Positions 1 through 5,994 are shown, counted from the stretch's first letter. The stretch is DNA of 6,705 bases from Robiginitomaculum sp. (GCA_002733385.1 NVVO01000013.1:18509-25213), one strand, 5' to 3'. Numbers and translations are program-made. Notes: generated by a model from the letters alone, not told the origin.

Positions 1-381
1 AAAGCCACCTCCAATATTTGCACAAATTCGGGCCTGTGTACGGTGGCGTTTTCTATCCATATGACATTATTGGGCGAAGCGGGCCTGCGCACATTGGCGG
101 CGATCAATCATGAAAAAGCCTGTATTTTGGCGGACAAATTAACCGCCATTAACGGGGTCGAATTGGTCACAGAAAACTTCTTCAACGAATTTACCCTGCG
201 GCTTCCCAAACCTGCGGCAGGAGTGATCGGGGACATGGTAGAGCAGGGCGTCCTCGGCGGATTACATGCTTCGCGCCTCATGGACGGACATGATGATTTA
301 CTCATCGTCTGCGCCACAGAAACCAATTCAGACGCGGATATGGACGCCTTTGCGGCGGCTTTAGAAGGAGCTTTGTCATGA
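1..381 (+). CDS. gcvPA: Glycine dehydrogenase (decarboxylating) subunit 1, C-terminal part (5' end outside window)
   Basis: This is the C-terminal 126 residues of the N-terminal-type subunit of the two-subunit glycine decarboxylase P-protein. The P-protein decarboxylates glycine on PLP and passes the aminomethyl group to lipoylated GcvH in the cytoplasm. The reading frame is open from base 1 and begins with KATSNICTNSGLC, a stretch typical of the GcvPA/P-protein family, followed by the HMTLLGEAGLR segment. The end is the usual C-terminal small domain (LPKPAAGVIGDMVEQGVLGG). A full subunit is normally about 450 residues, so roughly the first 320 lie to the left of the window. An internal ATG at 61 is not the start, because conserved family sequence continues upstream of it. 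The stop TGA at 379-381 overlaps the ATG of the next gene (ATGA), which indicates translational coupling with gcvPB and a shared gcv operon. Confidence 0.95.
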   Translation, partial: KATSNICTNSGLCTVAFSIHMTLLGEAGLRTLAAINHEKACILADKLTAINGVELVTENFFNEFTLRLPKPAAGVIGDMVEQGVLGGLHASRLMDGHDDLLIVCATETNSDADMDAFAAALEGALS

Positions 382-1913
382 GTATGAACACACAGGGTCG
401 CCAAACTACGCCGGAGGCTATTACGGCTGTTGAACATAAAACCGTATCTGGTAATCGCGGCTTGGCGCAGGCGGAGAAATTGATTTTTGAAATTGGTACG
501 CCGAGGCGTTCGGGGGTGGATTTTCCAAAACTAAAAGGTGTGAAACCCCGGCTTGGGACTATGGCGCGCACGGACGAAATCGGATTGCCCGGCCTGTCCG
601 AGCCCGAAACCATGCGCCATTATGTGCGCTTGTCGCAAAAGAATTATGCTATTGATATGGGGGTTTATCCGCTGGGCTCGTGTACTATGAAACACAATCC
701 GCGCCTGAACGAGAAAATGGCGCGTCTGCCCGGCTTTGCCGATTTGCATCCTTTGCAGCCACGCGGCACGGTGCAAGGTGCGCTTGAATTGATGGCTGAA
801 TTATCCGATTGGATTTGTAAGCTGACCGGAATGCCTGTCGTAGCCATGAGCCCCAAGGCCGGAGCCCACGGCGAGTTGTGCGGTATGATGGCCATACGGG
901 CGGCTTTGGACGCAAAAGGTGCAGACCATAAACGCCGGGTGCTTGTCCCCGAAAGCGCCCACGGTACCAATCCGGCGACGGCGGTGTTGTGCGGGTTTAG
1001 CATTGATTCTATTCCAGCCAATGATGCGGGGCGGGTCGATATGGCGGCGCTGCGGTCGAAAATCGGTGACGATGTTGCCGGGATTATGTTGACCAACCCC
1101 AATACTTGCGGCTTGTTTGAAAATGATATCATCGAGATCGCCGAGCTGATTCACGGATGCGGCGGGTATTTTTATTGCGACGGTGCTAATTTTAATGCTT
1201 TGGTTGGGCGGGTGCGTCCGGGGGATTTGGGCATTGATGCCATGCATTTAAACTTGCACAAGACGTTTTCAACCCCCCACGGCGGCGGCGGGCCGGGGTC
1301 CGGCCCGACGGTTTTGTCGGACGCTTTGGCCCCTTATGCGCCTGTGCCCTATGTGGAGAAACACAAAGACGGTTGGCGTCTGGTGGAAAATGCCGACGGT
1401 GACAGTTTTGGCCGTATGACCGCATTTCACGGCCAGATGGGCATGTTTGTCCGTGCGCTGAGTTACATGCTCAGCCACGGGTCGGACGGGCTTAAACAAG
1501 CCACCGAAGATGCGGTCCTCAACGCCAATTATGTGCAAGCCAGTTTGAGCGGCGAAATGTCGCCGGCATTCGGCGGTATCTGTATGCACGAAGCATTGTT
1601 CAGCGATGCGTTTTTGGAAGGCACAGGCGTCGAAACCCTCGACTTTGCCAAAGCCATGATCGACGAAGGCTATCACCCCATGACCATGTATTTCCCGTTG
1701 GTGGTCAAAGGTGCCATGCTGATCGAGCCAACCGAAAGTGAGAGCAAGGCCGAGCTGGACAGGTTTATTGATGTGATGAAAGCTTTGGCGCGGCGGGCGA
1801 AAGCAGGTGATGCAGAGTTCTTCAAGGCCGCCCCGATATATGCGCCGCTCAGACGGCTGGACGAAACAAGGGCGGCGCGGAAACCGGTATTGCGCTGGCG
1901 GGACGATAATTAA
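378..1913 (+). CDS. gcvPB: Glycine dehydrogenase (decarboxylating) subunit 2
   Basis: This is the complete 511-residue C-terminal-type subunit of the glycine cleavage P-protein, which pairs with GcvPA to form the active cytoplasmic decarboxylase. Visible family motifs, in order, are YPLGSCTMKHNPRLNE near residues 97-112, ESAHGTNPA at 192-200, LTNPNTCGLFE near 238-248, YCDGANFNA around D268 (the Asp expected to contact the PLP pyridine), and LNLHKTFSTPHGGGGPG with K295 as the PLP-binding lysine, followed by the glycine-rich loop. Length is in the normal range for GcvPB. The start at 378 is supported by an AAGGAG ribosome binding site at 365-370, seven bases upstream, and by the ATGA overlap with gcvPA. 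A second ATG two codons later (384) is possible but less well spaced. It is the last gene on this strand before a convergent acyltransferase gene. No frameshift or missing catalytic residue was seen. Confidence 0.97.
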   Translation: MSMNTQGRQTTPEAITAVEHKTVSGNRGLAQAEKLIFEIGTPRRSGVDFPKLKGVKPRLGTMARTDEIGLPGLSEPETMRHYVRLSQKNYAIDMGVYPLGSCTMKHNPRLNEKMARLPGFADLHPLQPRGTVQGALELMAELSDWICKLTGMPVVAMSPKAGAHGELCGMMAIRAALDAKGADHKRRVLVPESAHGTNPATAVLCGFSIDSIPANDAGRVDMAALRSKIGDDVAGIMLTNPNTCGLFENDIIEIAELIHGCGGYFYCDGANFNALVGRVRPGDLGIDAMHLNLHKTFSTPHGGGGPGSGPTVLSDALAPYAPVPYVEKHKDGWRLVENADGDSFGRMTAFHGQMGMFVRALSYMLSHGSDGLKQATEDAVLNANYVQASLSGEMSPAFGGICMHEALFSDAFLEGTGVETLDFAKAMIDEGYHPMTMYFPLVVKGAMLIEPTESESKAELDRFIDVMKALARRAKAGDAEFFKAAPIYAPLRRLDETRAARKPVLRWRDDN

Positions 1914-1949
1914 CATCAAATTATAGTAGGGGGAGCATTTTTCTCATTT

Positions 1950-2123
1950 TCCTTCCTCCCATTTCTCATGGGGGAAGTGCCGAAGCTCTTGCGAAGGTGA
2001 TGGGGGCCGCCGCCCTTGCGGCGCTGCGAAGCAATAGTGGGTGACGCAAGTCTAAAGCGCACAAGAGGTGCGCGCCCCCATCCCCCCTTTGGGGTACTTC
2101 CCCCGTAAAAAACGGAGGAAGGA
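1950..2123. repeat. Imperfect palindromic element with hairpin ends, between convergent genes
   Basis: The gap between gcvPB and the acyltransferase gene holds an inverted repeat. The outer arm TCCTTCCTCC (1950-1959) is the exact reverse complement of GGAGGAAGGA (2114-2123). Further in, GGGGGAAGTGCC matches the reverse complement of GGTACTTCCCCC with one mismatch, and GATGGGGGC matches the reverse complement of GCCCCCATC. Each end also folds on itself: 1952-1962 pairs with 1968-1977, and CTTCCCCCGT (2097-2106) pairs with ACGGAGGAAG (2112-2121) around a five-A loop with one mismatch. The centre holds a GCCGC-CCTT-GCGGC hairpin near 2007-2020 and a perfect GCGCAC-AAGAG-GTGCGC hairpin at 2057-2073. 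It resembles the GGGGGAAG-type palindromic dispersed repeats seen in alphaproteobacterial genomes, which is a memory-based comparison. No transposase is present. The hairpins lack a following T-run, so they are not standard intrinsic terminators, although they may still affect 3' ends of both convergent transcripts. Confidence 0.7.
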
Positions 2124-2140
2124 GTTCTTAATGGCCAGTA

Positions 2141-3208
2141 TTACGCTGACAGGAACAGGCGTTTTCGCAATAACTTCGCCGCCCCCAACATTGGTTTTTC
2201 GGCCAGCTTATAGGCCAGTCCGGCGACGGCTATGCTGGCTATGGTCATGATGATTAGGGCGGGGAAATTGTCCCATTTTTCGGCTGAGGCGAATTTGGCC
2301 CAGATGCGGCCGAACAGGCTTAGGCTTAGGATATGGGTCAAATAGAGCGCATATGACCAATCGCCGAGGGTTTGTGACCATTTGGGCATGTTGGTTTGAA
2401 GCCCGGCCAGGCCGTACACGACGAGGGTTGCGGGCAGGGCGAAATGTATGGCCCGGCCCATATGGCTTTCGATCATAGTATGGCCAGCCGAGGTGAGAAC
2501 ATATAAAGTTACGGCCCATAATAATAATCCCAAAACCAAAGTGGCCGCGGCGAATTTGGCCTTTGTTTTGTGGAATATCCATCCGGCCAGGGCACCCGTC
2601 AGAAATTCGTAACTGAGCGGGCTGAACAATATGGCCCGTACTGGGCCAGCAGTATCGAGGCCAATATATTGCCCGCCTACCAGCATCAAAGCCCACAGTC
2701 CCAAAAACGGCAAAAGCCATTTTGGTTTCAGCAATAATGCCAAAGCAAACACCAGATAAAACCCCATTTCGTGGATCAGCGTCCAGCCTATGACCAGCAA
2801 AGGCGGGCGGGTGTCGGGGTAGAGGGCGAAAGATTTCAGCATATCCGGGGCTTGGCTGACGCTGAAAAATACCAATTCCGGTCGCCAAAACCAGACGGCC
2901 ACCAATGCGGCGCTGACCAACCAATATAGCGGGTATATCCGAGTGATGCGGGCAAATAGAAAATCCAGAACCGGTCGGACACCGCGCTTTGAGCGGGCCG
3001 CCACATGTACCATAATAAACCCGGATATGACGAAAAATAAATCGACGCCGGTCAGGCCAAAACCCATATAATCGCCGAGGATTTGGTCAGGCGAGTATTT
3101 TCTCTCGATGATTAGTAAATGCGCAAACACCACCAACAGGGCGGCAATACCGCGCAAAGCTTGGATATTGCCAAGACGGCTGGCCGGGGGCGGGGTTTCA
3201 AAACTCAT
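2141..3208 (-). CDS. Acyltransferase 3 family (OafA/YrhL-like) integral membrane O-acyltransferase
   Basis: The 355-residue protein is an inner-membrane acyltransferase of the AT3 family. These enzymes move acetyl or other acyl groups onto sugars of surface polysaccharides, lipopolysaccharide, peptidoglycan or exported small molecules. Family marks are IQALRGIAALLVVFAH (residues 15-30, with the conserved Arg and His30), GVDLFFVISGFIM (54-66), RITRIYPLYW (87-96), WTLIHEMGFYLVFAL (142-156, an His-Glu pair in the central helix), GDWSYALYLTH (282-292), and AEKPM (336-340) near the end. About ten hydrophobic segments fill the chain, as expected for a stand-alone AT3 protein without an SGNH domain. 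The start at 3208 follows a modest GTGAG-like site. A candidate promoter lies at 3233-3261, so it may be transcribed separately from the operon upstream, 60 bases away. No glycosyltransferase or polysaccharide genes lie nearby, so the acceptor cannot be named. Confidence 0.93.
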   Translation of the reverse strand: MSFETPPPASRLGNIQALRGIAALLVVFAHLLIIERKYSPDQILGDYMGFGLTGVDLFFVISGFIMVHVAARSKRGVRPVLDFLFARITRIYPLYWLVSAALVAVWFWRPELVFFSVSQAPDMLKSFALYPDTRPPLLVIGWTLIHEMGFYLVFALALLLKPKWLLPFLGLWALMLVGGQYIGLDTAGPVRAILFSPLSYEFLTGALAGWIFHKTKAKFAAATLVLGLLLWAVTLYVLTSAGHTMIESHMGRAIHFALPATLVVYGLAGLQTNMPKWSQTLGDWSYALYLTHILSLSLFGRIWAKFASAEKWDNFPALIIMTIASIAVAGLAYKLAEKPMLGAAKLLRKRLFLSA

Positions 3209-3216
3209 ACAGGCTC

Positions 3217-3239
3217 ACATAAAAATTACCCTTTTATGT
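3217..3239. repeat. Perfect 8-bp AT-rich inverted repeat over the acyltransferase promoter
   Basis: ACATAAAA (3217-3224) and TTTTATGT (3232-3239) are perfect reverse complements separated by seven bases (ATTACCC). The repeat ends 8 bases upstream of the acyltransferase ATG at 3208 and covers the candidate -10 and transcription start. It could be a binding site for a dimeric regulator or a weak RNA hairpin near the ribosome binding site. Being AT-rich and short, it could also be a chance occurrence. Confidence 0.4.
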
Positions 3240-3261
3240 ATCTAGAGAACCTGAATGTCTA
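3233..3261 (-). promoter_or_regulatory. Candidate sigma70-type promoter for the acyltransferase gene
   Basis: Read on the minus strand, TAGACA (3256-3261, five of six matches to TTGACA) is followed after 17 bases by CATAAA (3233-3238, four of six matches to TATAAT). The predicted start of transcription is near 3226, giving a leader of about 18 bases. The perfect inverted repeat at 3217-3239 overlaps the -10. This is sequence matching only. Confidence 0.35.
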
Positions 3262-3268
3262 CTACCGC

Positions 3269-3508
3269 CTATGAATAACCAAGCATTTTTCTGAAAGCCC
3301 GGCGTTCACAGGCCAGAAACTTATTGTGCCCCGATATTGACCAGAAAAATACCATTACGGACGGCGAAAATACCAGAAAGTTGACCAGTTTCGGATGCCA
3401 GTTGAACCTTTGCAGCACATCCGGCCCGCCAATCATCCAAGCGGCGGCCAATATGGCGGTGCCCAATATCAGAAAAATTCTTGTTTTATGGAATTTATGG
3501 TTACGCAT
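3269..3508 (-). CDS. Small two-helix membrane protein, last gene of the XRE operon
   Basis: This is a 79-residue hypothetical protein starting MRNHKFHKTR. Two hydrophobic segments, about residues 10-28 and 40-59, are separated by a short polar stretch (DVLQRFNWHPK). The ends are basic and probably cytoplasmic. I do not recognise the family. The ATG at 3508 is chosen over an in-frame ATG at 3568 because AAGGAG sits six bases upstream (3515-3520) and because the longer version would run deep into the XRE gene and add a charged, non-hydrophobic leader. The start overlaps the XRE stop by 8 bases, which suggests translational coupling. Its position suggests a role with the XRE regulator and the two upstream membrane proteins, but the sequence shows no catalytic motif. 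Confidence 0.75.
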   Translation of the reverse strand: MRNHKFHKTRIFLILGTAILAAAWMIGGPDVLQRFNWHPKLVNFLVFSPSVMVFFWSISGHNKFLACERRAFRKMLGYS

Positions 3509-3722
3509 TGTCTTCTCCTTTGTTTTCTTTTGGTGGTTGTTCGAAAATATCCTCAATCGAGCGCTCAAACAAACGCGCGATTTTGAACGCTAGGGGCAGG
3601 GACGGATCATACCGGCCCGTCTCGATGGCGTTGATGGTTTGGCGCGAGACATCGAGCTTGTCGCCAAGCACCGCTTGGCTCCAATCGCGCTCGGCCCGCA
3701 GGACTTTCAGGCGGTTTTTCAC
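3501..3722 (-). CDS. Small XRE-family (Cro/CI-type) transcriptional regulator, GTG start
   Basis: This 73-residue protein is almost entirely a Cro/CI helix-turn-helix domain, starting MKNRLKVLRAERDWSQ. The helix-turn-helix region covers about residues 14-42 (WSQAVLGDKLDVSRQTINAIETGRYDPSL), with the SRQTINAIE recognition helix typical of the group. It then continues LAFKIARLFERSIEDIFE and ends in a short acidic/polar tail. It should bind DNA as a dimer, most likely as an autoregulator of this operon. A GTG start at 3722 is preferred: GGGGAG (3730-3735) lies seven bases upstream, the protein then begins exactly where relatives usually begin, and GTGA overlaps the upstream stop. The longer version from the ATG at 3860 adds 46 residues that are only the out-of-frame shadow of the upstream membrane protein gene. 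There is no ligand-binding domain, so any signal would have to come through a partner, possibly the neighbouring membrane proteins. Confidence 0.9.
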   Translation of the reverse strand: MKNRLKVLRAERDWSQAVLGDKLDVSRQTINAIETGRYDPSLPLAFKIARLFERSIEDIFEQPPKENKGEDNA

Positions 3723-4156
3723 AGATAGGCTCCCCAGCCTTTGACACCTGCCCGTTTGGCGATGATGATATAAGCCAGCCCGTAGATGAAATAAAATCCC
3801 GGTACGATATAGAAAACCGGCAGAGCAGGGACGTTGGCCAGCTCTTCCATCAAGCCCCATATGGTTGCGATAATCATAATTCCTGCAAGCCCGAACAGCA
3901 CGGCTTTGATTTGTAGCTTTTGCAAAAATTCGTCCAGCTCATTGATATAGCGCATATGGCCAAGGATCCAGATGACGATAAAAACCGCCGGGATTATTGA
4001 GACGACATAGAGTAGGGGTTCCGGTAATGTGTCTTGTTTGCGGGCTATAGATATACCTATCATGCTGAATAGATATAAGGCCATGGCAGGAATGAACAAT
4101 TTCATATAGCGGCGGTGGGCGTGTTTGGTCGGACGAGGGGTGGATTGCTTGTTCAT
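3719..4156 (-). CDS. Four-helix membrane protein of an XRE-linked operon
   Basis: This 145-residue protein has a basic, polar N-terminus (KQSTPRPTKHAHRR) and four predicted membrane segments at about 19-37, 48-66, 85-103 and 113-132. Between helices 2 and 3 lies a charged loop, HMRYINELDEFLQKLQIKA (67-85), with a DEF-x-x-K motif at 75-80. A similar motif sits at the same place in the neighbouring 146-residue protein. Such 'DE(F/R)...K' membrane proteins often lie next to small XRE regulators in bacteria, which is general knowledge of the gene pairing and not proof of function. The ATG at 4156 has AGGAG (4163-4167) six bases upstream, overlapping the TAG stop of the preceding gene. The TGA stop overlaps the GTG start of the XRE gene. 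The function is unknown. Sensing or anchoring for the regulator is a reasonable guess. Confidence 0.85.
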   Translation of the reverse strand: MNKQSTPRPTKHAHRRYMKLFIPAMALYLFSMIGISIARKQDTLPEPLLYVVSIIPAVFIVIWILGHMRYINELDEFLQKLQIKAVLFGLAGIMIIATIWGLMEELANVPALPVFYIVPGFYFIYGLAYIIIAKRAGVKGWGAYL

Positions 4157-4165
4157 TTGTGTCTC

Positions 4166-4606
4166 CTAAACGGTTAGATTGGCGAATTTACGGGTGGTAA
4201 TGCGGGCGAACATATAGGTTATGAACAGGAAAAATATCGGTGCGAAAAGATTCCACATGGCAAGATTATCCATCCCGCGAATGCTGTGGAATATGGTCAT
4301 GCCCGCGACAAACATGATGGTGTATAGACCGCCGTAAGCTGTTGCGGTTGCAATGATTTTATCGACAAATTCATCGCCCTTTTTGATTTGTTTGCCCAAA
4401 TGGCCAAATGCGCCAAATAGCATTCCCAGATATGCACCGCCTATACCTATGCGCGCTAGGCTAGAAGATTTTTCCCCGGTGATGGCAAGGAAAGCCAGAC
4501 CAGCAGCGGCCATGGCCGCTATAAGCATCACCAACATTAGAATGTCATACTTCGAACCCCACGGTTTCTCCAGCACGTCAGGGTTTATATAAAATGGTGT
4601 CTTCAT
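4166..4606 (-). CDS. Four-helix membrane protein, first gene of the XRE-linked operon
   Basis: This 146-residue hypothetical membrane protein has predicted helices at about 21-43, 52-70, 85-106 and 116-134, with short polar ends. The loop between helices 2 and 3, GKQIKKGDEFVDKIIATA (71-88), carries DEF at 78-80 followed by K83, resembling the loop of the next gene, so the two may be distant paralogues. The start at 4606 (MKTPFYINPD) is preferred to the ATG four codons upstream (4618), because GGAG (4613-4616) is six bases before 4606 and would lie inside the coding region of the longer version. It is the promoter-proximal gene, and nine bases separate its stop from the next start. I do not recognise a named family and cannot assign a biochemical role. 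Confidence 0.82.
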   Translation of the reverse strand: MKTPFYINPDVLEKPWGSKYDILMLVMLIAAMAAAGLAFLAITGEKSSSLARIGIGGAYLGMLFGAFGHLGKQIKKGDEFVDKIIATATAYGGLYTIMFVAGMTIFHSIRGMDNLAMWNLFAPIFFLFITYMFARITTRKFANLTV

Positions 4607-4636
4607 TATTTTCTCCATGTTTTGACAAGTAAGCTT

Positions 4637-4664
4637 TACATAACGTTCAAATTCGATATGTCAA
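4637..4664 (-). promoter_or_regulatory. Sigma70-type promoter of the XRE/membrane-protein operon
   Basis: On the minus strand a perfect TTGACA -35 (4659-4664) is followed after 16 bases by TATGTA (4637-4642), which keeps the TAT start of the -10 consensus. The expected transcript start is near 4630, about 24 bases before the first gene. A second copy of the hexamer in opposite orientation (plus-strand TTGACA at 4622-4627) lies in the leader, so TTGACA and TGTCAA flank the core promoter as an inverted repeat with centres 37 bases apart. This could be an operator for the operon's own XRE protein, but the arms are only six bases long. Confidence 0.5.
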
Positions 4665-4753
4665 GCACCCTTTCCATAATATCAATGTTATTTGTCATTC
4701 ATGCTCACGGAAAATTGTCTGGCAGTTTATCTGAAAATCATTAGAGAAGCGGA

Positions 4754-5740
4754 ATGAATATTATTGTCGATCCAAAAACGGGCCTAAAAATTGGGGAGTT
4801 CCAGCCGGCGCTTGACCCGAAGAAATTCCAAAACCCGGATGTTACGGCCACGGGGGCAAAACGCGCCCAAGTATATTTTAAGGGTTTAAAGACCCTGTGG
4901 TTTTGTACCGGATCCCTATGCAATATCGAATGTATCAATTGCTATATTGACAGCTCGCCGACGGCAGAGCATTTCGTATTTATAACGCCGGACGATATGG
5001 AACCCTATCTGGACGAAATTAATGCGCTCGGCTACGGCCAAATTGAAATCGCCTTTACGGGCGGTGAGCCTTATATGAACCCTCATATTATACGGCTTTC
5101 GCAAATGGCACTGGAGCGCGGGCATTCACTCTTGGTACTGACCAATGCCATGCGCCCAATGATGCGGCCACGGGTGCAGGCCGGGCTTTTGGATTTGCAA
5201 AAACGCTATGGTGATAAAATGACTTTGCGCATTAGCCTAGATCATTATGGGCAAGCCCAACACGATCATGAGCGCGGCCTTGGCAGTTTTGCTTCCGCGC
5301 TTAAGGGCATAAACTGGCTTTCAGATTCCGGGTTTAATCTCAATATCGCCGGGCGCACTATTTGGAATGAGAGCGAAGCCAAGTCTCGGCGCGGCTATGG
5401 GGGTTTAATAGAACAGGGCGGTTGGCCCATTGATACTGCCGACCCCAAACAATTGGTTTTGTTCCCGGAAATGGACGCGCATGTAGATGTGCCAGAAATC
5501 AGCGAGACATGTTGGGGCATTTTAGGTGTGTCACCTGACGATATTATGTGTTCAAATTCGCGCATGGTGGTACGGCGAAAAGGGGCGGGGCGAGCCGCTG
5601 TATTGGCCTGTACCCTGTTGTGGGACGACGACCAATTTGAGTTGGGCGCGAGCCTCAAACAAGCCCGCGCCCCGATAAAATTAAACCACCCACATTGTGC
5701 AAAGTTTTGCGTACTCGGCGGGGCCAGTTGTTCGGCTTAG
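4754..5740 (+). CDS. Radical SAM protein with cysteine-rich C-terminus, substrate unknown
   Basis: This 328-residue cytoplasmic iron-sulfur enzyme should cleave S-adenosylmethionine to a 5'-deoxyadenosyl radical. The cluster motif CNIECINC (C56, C60, C63; CX3CX2C) lies in LWFCTGSLCNIECINCYID, with an additional C51 just before it. TGGEP at 102-106 is the SAM-binding glycine motif, and LVLTNAMRPMMRP (127-139) and LRISLDHY (158-165) are the following barrel strands. The C-terminal third has six cysteines (C253, C266, C286, C315, C319, C326), including the closing HCAKFCVLGGASC. They suggest a SPASM/twitch-like region that could hold one or more auxiliary clusters, although the spacing does not match the standard SPASM pattern. 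Similar proteins seem common in alphaproteobacteria as far as I remember, but I know of no assigned reaction. The ATG at 4754 has only a weak purine-rich site (AGAGAAG) upstream. It is divergent from the XRE operon, and no obvious precursor peptide gene is next to it. Confidence 0.9.
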   Translation: MNIIVDPKTGLKIGEFQPALDPKKFQNPDVTATGAKRAQVYFKGLKTLWFCTGSLCNIECINCYIDSSPTAEHFVFITPDDMEPYLDEINALGYGQIEIAFTGGEPYMNPHIIRLSQMALERGHSLLVLTNAMRPMMRPRVQAGLLDLQKRYGDKMTLRISLDHYGQAQHDHERGLGSFASALKGINWLSDSGFNLNIAGRTIWNESEAKSRRGYGGLIEQGGWPIDTADPKQLVLFPEMDAHVDVPEISETCWGILGVSPDDIMCSNSRMVVRRKGAGRAAVLACTLLWDDDQFELGASLKQARAPIKLNHPHCAKFCVLGGASCSA

Positions 5741-5745
5741 TTTAC

Positions 5746-5990
5746 CTAAAAATAGTCTCCGCGATTGGAACCGTCAAACCTGCCAGATTTCAGGCAGCAT
5801 TTCTTGAAACAAACGTCCGGATTTACACGGGCATAGATCACTTCGGCCCAGTTTTTCTGTGAGTATCACTTCGCCGCCGCGCACGCTTCTGATACCGCGT
5901 TTGACTTTGGTTTCTGACGGGAAGCCTTTACGCCGTTTAGACGTGACCTCGAAAGCAAGGCAGGTCATTATATTTGCTAAATTTAGTCAT
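5746..5990 (-). pseudogene. Small SEC-C zinc-motif protein, reading frame interrupted
   Basis: The longest intact frame runs from the ATG at 5968 to a TGA at 5774 (64 residues). It holds GRSDLCPCKSGRLF, the first half of a SEC-C metal-binding motif (consensus like GRNDPCPCGSGKKYKKCC), and then loses the family sequence. Dropping one T from the TTTC at 5806-5809 continues the frame as KKCCLKSGRFDGSNRGDYF and stops at 5746-5748, aligning the second cysteine pair exactly and ending five bases from the radical SAM stop. At the 5' end, the ATG with a strong GGAGGT site is at 5990, in another frame (MTKFSKYNDLPCF). Dropping one T from the TTTC at 5951-5954 joins it to EVTSKRRKG. With both corrections the product is 80 residues. 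SEC-C motifs bind zinc and occur at the SecA C-terminus and in many small proteins. The role here is unknown. The interruption may be gene decay, assembly error or +1 recoding. Confidence 0.8.
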
Positions 5991-5994
5991 TTTC

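Noticed and set aside
1269..1919. 216-residue minus-strand open frame opposite gcvPB
   Set aside because: It lies wholly antisense to a well-supported PLP enzyme, has no ribosome binding site and no recognisable family features. It is a shadow frame.
2097..2126. Intrinsic terminator for gcvPB from the right-end hairpin
   Set aside because: The stem is good but is followed by GAGTTC and no T-run, and the same hairpin type occurs at the other end of the repeat, so it is better explained as part of the repeat.
2068..2250. 60-residue plus-strand open frame with an apparent GGAGGAAGGAG site inside it
   Set aside because: Its first half is the right arm of the palindromic repeat and its second half is the antisense of the acyltransferase 3' end. 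The purine-rich stretch is part of the hairpin, not a convincing ribosome binding site.
2208..2924. 238-residue minus-strand open frame within the acyltransferase gene
   Set aside because: It is an out-of-frame reading of the acyltransferase gene, which itself shows all AT3 motifs. Composition rich in R, P and G is typical of shadow frames.
3501..3860. 119-residue version of the XRE regulator starting at the ATG at 3860
   Set aside because: The extra 46 residues overlap the upstream membrane protein gene in another frame and have no domain character. The GTG at 3722 with a GGGGAG site gives the normal family start.
4675..4680. CATAAT as a -10 for the radical SAM gene
   Set aside because: No acceptable -35 lies at the right distance (TTCGAT, two of six matches), so I do not call a promoter for that gene.
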